A DNA stretch of 8,310 nt from the NCBI GenBank assembly GCA_029880625.1, contig JAOUOA010000092.1, positions 1 through 8,310 of the forward strand. Reading direction: 5' to 3'. Below the pieces are notes generated by a model that ran no database searches, had not been told where the DNA came from, and saw only the letters and a list, made by a program, of their open reading frames with translations. This document shows, in pieces, positions 1 to 5,993 of the stretch (positions are counted from its first letter, which is position 1; every line of letters begins with the position of its first letter). The stretch comes from Spirochaetia bacterium. Its GTDB lineage: Bacteria; Spirochaetota; Leptospiria; Leptospirales; Leptonemataceae. Position numbers and translations under genes: made by a program.

Positions 1-89
1 ATGAAAGGGAAATAGATGTCGCGAATTTGATAATCCGAATCGAAGTTCAATAGAAACGAGCCGTTACTTACAGGGATATCTTTTGGCAT
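1..89 (-). CDS. N-terminus of a GH15-like glycoside hydrolase (partial, runs off the left edge)
   Basis: Only the first 29 codons are visible, starting at ATG 89-87. The peptide begins MPKDIPVSNGSF and continues LLNFDSDYQIRDIYFPF. From memory, the pattern 'NGS/N-x-L-L-x-x-D...x-IRD-[IL]-Y-[FY]-P' is typical of the N-terminal beta-sandwich of GH15 glucoamylase/glucodextranase-type enzymes, where it is usually followed by VGQENH; that part lies outside the window. Such enzymes hydrolyse alpha-glucosidic bonds of glucans or trehalose-like sugars. The start overlaps the end of the upstream glycosyltransferase gene by 22 bases in another frame. A purine-rich GAGAGAGG stretch lies just before the ATG. 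This arrangement suggests one operon with translational coupling. The family call rests on a short segment, so it is moderately confident; the existence of a gene here is firmer. Confidence 0.66.
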   Translation of the reverse strand, partial: MPKDIPVSNGSFLLNFDSDYQIRDIYFPF

Positions 90-1252
90 AAACCTCTCTC
101 TTTCAGAATCAATTGGTAAAGTTCTGCATATTTTTCTGCCATGCGGCGTATTGAAAAATTGTCTTGAATATGATTTCGGCAGTCTTCAGGATTAATTATT
201 TTAATGTTTTTTACAGCTTCCGCCATTTCGTCTACGGTATCGACGATAAATCCGGTTTTACCGTCGATGAGAATTTCCGGCACGGAACCTTGATTGAAAG
301 CCAGTACCGGTGTGCCGCAGGCCATTGACTCGATTAATACCAGACCGAAAGGCTCCCCCCATTGAATCGGGAAAAGTGTAGCCAGAGCGTCATGGTACCA
401 AAGTTTTTTCTGTGCTGCGTTGACTTCGCCGATATAGATTATCTGATCATCGCTGTCAAGAATGGGTTTCATAACCTGTTCATAATATCTATTTTGATCG
501 TTTTCATGAAAGGAATCCTGTGTATCAACGGTCAGATCGATGGATTTTTTTATTTTTTTGTAAAATTGCCTGTCCTTTTCTTTGTTCTGCACCTTGCCTG
601 CGATGATCAGCCGCGATCCGGATTTTCTGGCAACCTCGATGGCTTGTTCCGTCCCTTTATCAGGGGTGATCCTGCCGATGGAAAATAGATAATTCGATTT
701 TTTGGATTTTTTATCGAAGGGATAATCTATAAGATCAATTCCGTGATGGATAACATCCTGGCCGTTTACGAGATCATGATGCTGTTTTCTCTGGTATTCG
801 CTGATCGGCACAAAATATGCGGCGGATGCGGAATGCAAAGATTTATTCCACTTTTGAAAGGGTCCTTTCTCCTGAGCGGGCACATGGAGTGTCATCACAA
901 TCGGAACCGGAACTCCAGTGATACCCTTGAAAATATATTCCATCATAATTGCATCGTGAATATGAATGATGTCTATGTCGCCTTTTCTGGCGCGATTCAG
1001 TGATATCGTCAGGTGTTTTTTCATATTTTTACGCTGCAGACGCGTATCATTACTCCAGTACTCACTGAAGCTTTTATCCAGGGTCGTAAATTGTTCACCG
1101 ACTACAGAAGAATCGCCAGAGCAGGCAACTATGGAGCGGTAGCCCAGCTCATGCAGTCCTTTGTCCAGGTTATAGATAACGGTTTCAATCGGGCCGTAGC
1201 CTATATCCTTTCTGATCGGCCGGTTCAGTGTAGCGATTTGAAGTATATTCAT
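68..1252 (-). CDS. GT4-family (GT-B fold) glycosyltransferase
   Basis: This 394-residue protein has the length and layout of family 4 retaining glycosyltransferases, which move a sugar from a nucleotide-sugar donor to an acceptor in the cytoplasm or at the inner membrane face. The N-terminal Rossmann half has the glycine-rich loop GYGPIETV (about residues 18-25), HIHDA (97-101) and the VPISEYQR acceptor-side segment (148-155). The C-terminal half has SIGRITPDKG (191-200), LIIAGKV (215-221) and the family's E-x7-E donor-binding motif, E300 and E308 in GEPFGLVLIES, followed by CGTPVLAF and GSVPEILIDGKTGF. A charged insertion sits at about 223-270. An 11-residue longer form from a GTG at 1285 is possible. 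I chose ATG 1252 because AAGGAAA lies 8 bases upstream of it and IL-x-IA begins the fold immediately. The donor and acceptor cannot be read. The overlapping downstream GH15-like gene suggests glucan or disaccharide metabolism rather than O-antigen assembly. Confidence 0.9.
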   Translation of the reverse strand: MNILQIATLNRPIRKDIGYGPIETVIYNLDKGLHELGYRSIVACSGDSSVVGEQFTTLDKSFSEYWSNDTRLQRKNMKKHLTISLNRARKGDIDIIHIHDAIMMEYIFKGITGVPVPIVMTLHVPAQEKGPFQKWNKSLHSASAAYFVPISEYQRKQHHDLVNGQDVIHHGIDLIDYPFDKKSKKSNYLFSIGRITPDKGTEQAIEVARKSGSRLIIAGKVQNKEKDRQFYKKIKKSIDLTVDTQDSFHENDQNRYYEQVMKPILDSDDQIIYIGEVNAAQKKLWYHDALATLFPIQWGEPFGLVLIESMACGTPVLAFNQGSVPEILIDGKTGFIVDTVDEMAEAVKNIKIINPEDCRNHIQDNFSIRRMAEKYAELYQLILKERGLCQKISL

Positions 1253-1476
1253 TGTAGATTTCCTTTTTTCAAAATGCGATTTCACAATAATCGAGTAAAA
1301 GTTCAGCTAGATGCAGGCTGACTGTTACAGGCCAGACGGTCGATCGGCAACTTAGGGTCGCCAGGTAAAAGAACTGCAGGAAGTCTACACGTGCTGCGTT
1401 AAATAAAGTGAAAACAAATAGAGTTGAGTTATTGCAGGTGATCTAAAAACGGCATTATGGTGAATTGTACCGCTTT

Positions 1477-1553
1477 GATTTCGAATTCATATTCAAATCT
1501 AAAGGGATTTGGTATCCCCACTTTGTAAATGATGACTTCTGTCAACATTTACA
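1477..1553. repeat. Cluster of three adjacent inverted repeats (hairpins)
   Basis: Three dyads follow one another within 77 bases. The first is GATTT-c-GAA / TTC-AAATC (1477-1499, 6-base loop, one bulged C). The second is GGGAT / ATCCC (1504-1518, loop TTGGT). The third and strongest is TGTAAATG / CATTTACA (1524-1531 with 1546-1553), which continues inside, after an A-A mismatch, as TGAC / GTCA around a TTCT loop. None is followed by a T-run on either strand, so they do not look like intrinsic terminators. They could be operator dyads for a dimeric regulator, a structured RNA, or a remnant of a short palindromic element. Strand and function are unknown. Confidence 0.5.
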
Positions 1554-1838
1554 GGCAATATGCAGGATTGTCGTAGTTTGTCAAGATACATTAAATGTTT
1601 CTTTTGATTTTATTTAACCAATCTTATTTTTCTTTTTTAACGGCGCTTCAGGATACTAAACAAAAAAATCCTGGTAATTAAGGGAAAGGAATCCTTTTTA
1701 TGGTTTGAAATTAAAATCTACGAAGAGTCGATGTGTTGTGAATCTTTTGAATCGTAAAAGAACTTTGCTGAAGAAATATTATAAAAATTTTATGATTATT
1801 TTCATATTTATATGCGATAGAAACTAAATGTATTTAAT

Positions 1839-1866
1839 TTGACTTTGAAAATGCTGTTCATAAAAA
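1839..1866 (+). promoter_or_regulatory. Possible sigma-70-type promoter of the secreted-protein gene
   Basis: TTGACT (1839-1844) matches the -35 consensus at five of six bases. After a 16-base spacer comes TAAAAA (1861-1866), a 4/6 match to the -10 box. Transcription would start at about 1873-1874, on the start codon itself, giving a leaderless or nearly leaderless mRNA. That would fit the absence of a Shine-Dalgarno before this gene. In such AT-rich DNA a chance match is likely enough that this is only a candidate. Confidence 0.3.
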
Positions 1867-1873
1867 TATTCTT

Positions 1874-2764
1874 ATGAATAAAAATACTTTTATGGCTAAA
1901 TTTTATATCTCCGGTTTCATATTTTTTATATCTCTCCCGGTTTTTGCAGATTGTATTGAAAGCAGAAAGGCCACTCAGGATGAAATCAATTTTTCATCAG
2001 AAATACTGGAAAAAATAAAACAAATGATCCCTTCACCTCCGGATGAATTTAAACAAATTGGAAGCGTAAAATTGCGTCCGATGCGAATTCTCTGCATTTA
2101 TGATGGATTTTCCTCTGCAGAAGGATCAGTCATAACAAAATATAAACGAATTTCCGGCATTGCTGAAAGATCCAGAGCGTATAATGAAGCAATAAAGTCC
2201 GGTATGGACCCGGACGCAGTAAGACAGATTGAAGTATGGAAAAAAAAGTCGCAGGATTTAAAGCAAAAGTCGCGAAAAGCAAAAAAAACAGGGAATAACA
2301 GTGAAGCAATGGAACTGGCCCGTCAAATTATGGGTCTGGAACAAAAAATTATGAAAACAGAACTGGCGGAAATGGAAAAAGGACAGGTGAAAGGCAAACA
2401 ATTTGCAGGGGATAGAGACATTAAAATCCATATCAGCATTAATAAAAAATTGACATTTATGAAATCCGGACTGCCGGAGAAAAAACCTGAAGAAATTCAA
2501 GATATGCGAGCTGCGCGTATTTACAGTTTAATGAACCGAAAAAACGAAAATGAATTCAAAACATATATTTTTCTTGGAAAAAACTGGACCGGTCAGTATA
2601 TAAAATCAGGAAAGAATACATATTTAATGAAATCTCCTTATAAAGATAAAAATACCATGCTGGTAAAATCCATCTTGATTGAAATTACCGCACATGAAGA
2701 CCGGACTCAAAAAATCATCAAGGAACTTAATCTTTCCGCACTGGATGCATTGATTCATCAGTGA
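1874..2764 (+). CDS. Secreted periplasmic protein of unknown function
   Basis: I do not recognise a family for this 296-residue protein. Residues 1-25 form a Sec signal peptide: Lys at 3 and 9, a hydrophobic core FYISGFIFFISLPV, and a V-F-A cleavage site before D26. Position C27 is not in a lipobox context, so it is probably not a lipoprotein. The mature part has only two cysteines (C27 and C74), which could form one disulfide. About residues 112-170 are Lys/Glu/Gln-rich and probably helical or coiled-coil (WKKKSQDLKQKSRKAKK onward). The C-terminal 110 residues look like mixed beta strands (KTYIFLGKNWTGQY; MLVKSILIEITAH). The start is ATG 1874; ATG 1892 would cut into the signal peptide n-region but would still be exportable. 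No Shine-Dalgarno precedes either. The sensor kinase gene downstream is on the same strand, but the 229-base gap argues for separate transcription. Confidence 0.8.
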   Translation: MNKNTFMAKFYISGFIFFISLPVFADCIESRKATQDEINFSSEILEKIKQMIPSPPDEFKQIGSVKLRPMRILCIYDGFSSAEGSVITKYKRISGIAERSRAYNEAIKSGMDPDAVRQIEVWKKKSQDLKQKSRKAKKTGNNSEAMELARQIMGLEQKIMKTELAEMEKGQVKGKQFAGDRDIKIHISINKKLTFMKSGLPEKKPEEIQDMRAARIYSLMNRKNENEFKTYIFLGKNWTGQYIKSGKNTYLMKSPYKDKNTMLVKSILIEITAHEDRTQKIIKELNLSALDALIHQ

Positions 2765-2886
2765 ACGTGATCATTTCGCAAGCATCCAGCCTGATGAGCA
2801 GACACTGAAGCAATCTGAACCGGTACATTTATTATAAATCATAAATTTTGATAAAAAAAGATGAAAAATTAATTGTGGAAATTTAA

Positions 2887-2915
2887 TTTATATTCGACTT
2901 CTTAAGTGGTATAAA
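2887..2915 (+). promoter_or_regulatory. Possible promoter of the sensor kinase gene
   Basis: A TATAAA -10 box (2910-2915, 5/6) stands 17 bases from a weak -35 box TTTATA (2887-2892, 4/6). The predicted start near 2922 would place the hairpin at 2929-2944 at the beginning of the mRNA leader. The surrounding DNA is so AT-rich that other TATA-like choices exist. Confidence 0.27.
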
Positions 2916-2928
2916 ATTTCTGAAAATA

Positions 2929-2944
2929 ATTCCTTTTTAGGAAT
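2929..2944 (+). promoter_or_regulatory. Small hairpin covering a Shine-Dalgarno sequence
   Basis: ATTCCT (2929-2934) and AGGAAT (2939-2944) are perfect inverted repeats around a TTTT loop. The 3' arm contains AGGA, four bases before an ATG at 2947, so folding in the mRNA would hide this ribosome site. The stem is short and AT-rich, so any control could be temperature- or protein-dependent rather than strong. A regulatory role is inferred from position only. Confidence 0.35.
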
Positions 2945-2946
2945 CT

Positions 2947-3012
2947 ATGAAAATATATAAATTTATTTATATATTTTCCCAGTTACTATTTTTATGGATT
3001 TTGTATTTCTAA
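2947..3012 (+). CDS. Possible 21-residue hydrophobic leader peptide overlapping the kinase start
   Basis: ATG 2947 is preceded by AGGA at a four-base spacing and opens a 21-codon frame ending in TAA (3010-3012). The peptide starts MKIYKFIYIF, ends LLFLWILYF, and is hydrophobic. It overlaps the kinase start (2994) by 19 bases in a different frame. A ribosome finishing this peptide would stop just past the kinase ATG and could restart there. This would explain why the kinase has no Shine-Dalgarno of its own. It may equally be a chance ORF in AT-rich DNA; no conservation can be judged here. Confidence 0.3.
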   Translation: MKIYKFIYIFSQLLFLWILYF

Positions 3013-4442
3013 TTTACGGTTTTGCTTTTCTTTCTCTTGGAATTATAGTTATTATAAGGCTAGAATATGTCAGCGAATTCGGTCTCAGTAAAATCCTCTG
3101 GCTTCTTGCCGTTTTTGCATTTTTGCATGGAGTTCAGGAATGGTTAGCTTTGGAATTCATCAGGAGAATAAATCCTGCTGTTTCTGTAATTGAACCCTGG
3201 TTTCTTCTTATATCCTATATTTTCCTTTTTGAATTTGGACGAAGACTTGTAGGGATCTCCATCCCATTAAATGAGAGCATTCTTACAAAAATATTAAAAA
3301 TTATATCCAGTCCCTGGATTTATCTTCTGCCCGGCCTGGGAGTTTTTGTTTCATTTTTGTTTGGTCAGTCTCTGTCTGTATTCAGTATTTTTTCACGATA
3401 TATGTTTGGATTTACAGGTTCGCTGATTACAGGTATCGGATTTCGCTATTACTGGATCAGGCATCTTGATTTATCTCATATCAGCCGGGAGCATGACTGG
3501 ATTATTCGATCGTTTCAGTTTGCGGGGTTTTCAATTATCTTTTACGGATTTCTTGCCGGTATCGTGGTGCCCGAAGCTGATTTTTTTCCGGCAGATACAA
3601 TCAATCAGGAAAATTTTAAAGAAATATTTTTTATTCCCGTGCAGGTTTTGCGGGCTCTATGCGCAGTGAGTATAGCATTTTCTGTTGGCTTTATGCTGAG
3701 GATCTTTCATTATGAGGATATGTACAATCTTAAGAGCATTATAAATGAAACTGTTCAGGTAAGCAGATACAAATCAGATTTTTTATCAAGAATGAGTCAT
3801 GAATTGCGAACTCCCTTGAATGGGATACTGGGATTTGCTCAACTTTTGAAAGTAACCGTAACAAAAGATATTAATAAAATTTATGTGAACGAGATTTTAA
3901 AGGCTTCCAGGCTTCTTGTTGAACTGATCAATGATGTGCTGGATTTATCCAGGATTGAGTCCGGAAAACTTCAACTTCATATGGAGAAAATAAACCTTCA
4001 AAAAATTGTTCAGGAGTCTCTTGAAATTATAAGTCCTATGCTTCTGAAAACCAATCTTGAAATTGTAAATGAAATAGAAAAAGAAAAAAAATATTTAATT
4101 CATGCAGATAAAAGAAGGATGAAACAGATTCTATTGAATTTACTTTCCAATGCGATTAAATATAATCAGCCGCATGGAAAAATATTCCTTCAAATTGAAT
4201 TGATTTCGGAAGATCGCATTCGAATTCACGTTAAAGATACGGGGGTAGGCATTTCAGAAAAAAGAAAAGAGGATATTTTTCAGCCTTTTGAACGAATGGA
4301 TGCTGAAGCGACATCCATTGAAGGAAGCGGTGTTGGTCTTGCTGTAACGAAAGAATTGGCAGAATTGATGGAATGCAGGATTGGATTTAAAAGCGATCTC
4401 CACAAAGGCAGTGATTTCTGGATTGAAATGAAACTTGGCTGA
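2994..4442 (+). CDS. Seven-TM orphan sensor histidine kinase
   Basis: The 482-residue protein is an inner-membrane sensor kinase that autophosphorylates and should pass phosphate to a response regulator encoded elsewhere. About residues 1-236 form roughly seven membrane helices (about 3-22, 33-52, 68-84, 107-124, 132-150, 172-192, 212-234). A conserved-looking H45-G46-V-Q-E49-W50 lies in the second helix. I recall similar N-terminal domains in deltaproteobacterial kinases but cannot name the family. There is no HAMP or PAS domain. The dimerisation domain has MSHELRTPLNG with phospho-acceptor H269. The ATPase domain has the N box NLLSNAIKYN (N382, N386), G1 DTGVGI (415-420), the F box IFQPFER (428-434) and G2 GSGVGL (444-449). 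All catalytic motifs are intact. There is no receiver domain and no regulator gene beside it. An in-frame stop at 2958-2960 limits the start to ATG 2994, which has no Shine-Dalgarno. Confidence 0.92.
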   Translation: MDFVFLIYGFAFLSLGIIVIIRLEYVSEFGLSKILWLLAVFAFLHGVQEWLALEFIRRINPAVSVIEPWFLLISYIFLFEFGRRLVGISIPLNESILTKILKIISSPWIYLLPGLGVFVSFLFGQSLSVFSIFSRYMFGFTGSLITGIGFRYYWIRHLDLSHISREHDWIIRSFQFAGFSIIFYGFLAGIVVPEADFFPADTINQENFKEIFFIPVQVLRALCAVSIAFSVGFMLRIFHYEDMYNLKSIINETVQVSRYKSDFLSRMSHELRTPLNGILGFAQLLKVTVTKDINKIYVNEILKASRLLVELINDVLDLSRIESGKLQLHMEKINLQKIVQESLEIISPMLLKTNLEIVNEIEKEKKYLIHADKRRMKQILLNLLSNAIKYNQPHGKIFLQIELISEDRIRIHVKDTGVGISEKRKEDIFQPFERMDAEATSIEGSGVGLAVTKELAELMECRIGFKSDLHKGSDFWIEMKLG

Positions 4443-4617
4443 GATATAAATTCGAATGGAAAAAGGAATATTTACAGGTAAAAAAATTGCAATTATATCC
4501 ACTGGAATATAATTCAGTGGTTCAGTAACTGAGCGAAATACGCCAGATTCATCAGTTTTTCAGTTGATTTACAGGCGTCTGAGCTGGATTTTTATCTATA
4601 AGCCTTTCTTAAATTTC
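4443..4617. other. Convergent intergenic region
   Basis: The plus-strand kinase and the minus-strand PAP2 gene end towards each other across this 175-base gap. It contains a hairpin at 4499-4520 and a palindrome TCAGT-A-ACTGA (4522-4532) directly beside it. No further gene is supported; the 18-codon frame from ATG 4456 has no ribosome site. Confidence 0.5.
4480..4532 (-). terminator. Possible terminator of the mutS-like/PAP2 operon
   Basis: CCACTG (4499-4504) and CAGTGG (4515-4520) form a perfect six-pair stem that can grow by two pairs (one G-T). Beside it is the palindrome TCAGT-A-ACTGA. Reading the minus strand, the stem is followed about a dozen bases later by a run of seven T (4480-4486), after the short palindrome AATTGCAATT. 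The T-run lies farther from the main stem than in a classical intrinsic terminator, so this is weak. On the plus strand no T-run follows directly. Confidence 0.28.
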
Positions 4618-5952
4618 TTACATTTTAACTGCGTTGTTGATGATATCGATTTCATCCGGATTGAAACGAAAAGACGGATGAATGTCCTGAAGCATACCGA
4701 CAGCCTCTTCGATTGTTTCCGTACGCCGGGATGCTGCCAGCCAGGCTGCAGCAGCCATGGCGCTGCGCGAAATTCCAGGCGAACCTGTGACCAGTATCGG
4801 ACCCTGAGTCTGCAGTTTTTCAATTAAATTTACAGTATGGCGAAGATCGTGTTTATGCGGAGGCAGGAGATTCAGCGATGGCAGGGAATGCCATTGAATT
4901 TCAGAGGAAGGCGCTGAAAGTTCAGAGGTTAGATCAACGACTGCTCTGTATTTTTCGTTTTTTAAATCCTGTATACCCGGGAAATGTCCTATCCAGACTC
5001 CGTCCATGATATGATAGGCCGCATGATCGGATTTAAGTTTTCGTATACTTGAATGAATTTTTACGCCAAACAGATACGGGAATAACAGCCAGTGTACAGC
5101 CAGATTGATTTTTCCATTGGATTGTTTCTGGAATCCATTGCTTCCGCTCCAGAGATAAAAACTGGAAATGAGCAATAAAGAAGCGGCAGGCCAGATGAAC
5201 CAGAGAAATAGATTTCCTTTTACAAGCGAAATCACCGCAATGACAGCAGCGGCAGAAGCAAAGTATGCAGCAATTCTTAAATTTTTCGGGAAGTGATGGT
5301 TGTGCACGGCTTTTTTTAACGGACTTCTGCCGTCATCCGGCCACAACCAGACAGAAAACCAGCCCAGTAAAAGTCCGGTGGGTATGTCTATAAAGTGGTG
5401 CTGATAGGTGGTCAATACAGAAATTCCAATGGATAGACTTAAAAGATGAAACGGCCAAATAAGAATTTTTGGCAGGTGGCGGATGTAAAGAATCCAAAGG
5501 ATTACAATGAATGCAATATGCAGCGAAGGAGCCTGGTTGAACGGCTGATCCAGACCAAGCCGGATGGTGAAAAACAAATCCGGCAAACCCTCTATTTGGG
5601 GGCGAGAGAAAGCAAAGCGGAGGGGGAATAATATAAAAACCGATACGGCTATAATCTGTGCGGAGAGCAGCCGTTTCGCATGAATATTTAATTCGTCTTT
5701 TGTTCTGCAGGCAAAAACAGATGCGATGTATAATCCGTCAATGATCCAGTAGGGGACGATGCTCCATGGAACAAATGGGATATCTTTTTCCCAGTCAAAA
5801 ACAATGCTGGGTACGCCGTTCTGCAGGGATGCAAGCCAGTTGGCAAGACCATAGGTACTCAGAAAAATTGAGCCGAGCAGCAGGAGCCAGCGAAATGCAT
5901 GTCCGGTAGGGCGGGCTGGCGGGGTATGTTTTAATTCTATAGAAGTTTCCAT
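4618..5952 (-). CDS. PAP2-superfamily membrane protein fused to a degenerate dual-specificity phosphatase domain
   Basis: This 444-residue inner-membrane protein has two parts. Residues 1-270 carry about eight membrane helices and a PAP2-type active site: R117-P118, P142-S-L-H145 and H185-x3-D189. The Lys of motif C1 and the Arg of motif C3 are absent (P110, V179). This resembles the Aur1/inositolphosphotransferase-like PAP2 branch more than classical phosphatidate phosphatases, so a lipid headgroup transfer or hydrolysis role is likely. Residues 310-444 align with dual-specificity phosphatases (MDGVWIGHFP; YRAVVDLTSEL; GISRSAMAAAAWLAASRR). The P-loop reads V-T-G-S-P-G-I-S-R-S, so the usual H-C is T389-G390. 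R396 is kept, and N361 stands where the general-acid Asp is expected. The second domain is therefore probably catalytically dead. The two-domain PAP2/DSP architecture itself is known in bacteria. The start ATG 5952 has no Shine-Dalgarno. The gene lies 41 bases after the mutS-like gene and is probably co-transcribed with it. Confidence 0.87.
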   Translation of the reverse strand: METSIELKHTPPARPTGHAFRWLLLLGSIFLSTYGLANWLASLQNGVPSIVFDWEKDIPFVPWSIVPYWIIDGLYIASVFACRTKDELNIHAKRLLSAQIIAVSVFILFPLRFAFSRPQIEGLPDLFFTIRLGLDQPFNQAPSLHIAFIVILWILYIRHLPKILIWPFHLLSLSIGISVLTTYQHHFIDIPTGLLLGWFSVWLWPDDGRSPLKKAVHNHHFPKNLRIAAYFASAAAVIAVISLVKGNLFLWFIWPAASLLLISSFYLWSGSNGFQKQSNGKINLAVHWLLFPYLFGVKIHSSIRKLKSDHAAYHIMDGVWIGHFPGIQDLKNEKYRAVVDLTSELSAPSSEIQWHSLPSLNLLPPHKHDLRHTVNLIEKLQTQGPILVTGSPGISRSAMAAAAWLAASRRTETIEEAVGMLQDIHPSFRFNPDEIDIINNAVKM

Positions 5953-5993
5953 ATCTGTTGATTATTTTATTTTTTGGGTATTGATTTGTTTTT

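Larger units (their letters stand above)
1253..1873. other. Divergent intergenic region, no protein gene
   Basis: This 620-base gap separates the minus-strand glycosyltransferase from the plus-strand secreted-protein gene, so it should hold both promoters. I see no convincing ORF, tRNA or other known RNA gene. The part at about 1308-1400 is noticeably richer in G and C than the rest and contains the palindrome CGATCG (in CGGTCGATCGG). It is followed by a run of three adjacent hairpins at 1477-1553. The segment from about 1600 to 1873 is very AT-rich. It has a small inverted repeat TCTTTT/AAAAGA (1743-1761) and an AT palindrome ATAAAA-A-TTTTAT (1781-1793). I could not pick a convincing promoter for the minus-strand gene. 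Confidence 0.6.
2765..2993. other. AT-rich intergenic region upstream of the sensor kinase
   Basis: This gap contains no gene apart from the start of a possible leader ORF (from 2947). A possible promoter is TTTATA (2887-2892), a 17-base spacer and TATAAA (2910-2915). It would start transcription near 2922 and give a roughly 70-base leader that includes the hairpin at 2929-2944. I see no clear terminator for the secreted-protein gene; the only short dyad near its end (CATC/GATG) has no T-run. Confidence 0.4.

Noticed and set aside
1253..1285. Longer GTG start of the glycosyltransferase
   Set aside because: The Shine-Dalgarno AAGGAAA lies inside this extension and serves ATG 1252; the extra 11 residues (VKSHFEKRKST) precede the start of the fold.
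362..1321. Three plus-strand frames opposite the glycosyltransferase gene
   Set aside because: They lie antisense to a gene with clear GT4 motifs and lack their own ribosome sites or motifs.
1649..1673. CAGGAT/ATCCTG hairpin as a terminator
   Set aside because: Six pairs around a 13-base loop with no T-run on either strand, and no gene end nearby.
1940..1960. Lipoprotein signal in the secreted protein
   Set aside because: The cysteine at 27 is preceded by F-A-D, not by a lipobox; the V-F-A site fits signal peptidase I better.
4456..4512. 18-codon frame MEKGIFTGKKIAIISTGI just after the kinase
   Set aside because: It looks a little like a protein N-terminus, possibly a remnant of a response regulator, but it has no ribosome site, ends after 18 codons, and no continuation is visible in other frames.
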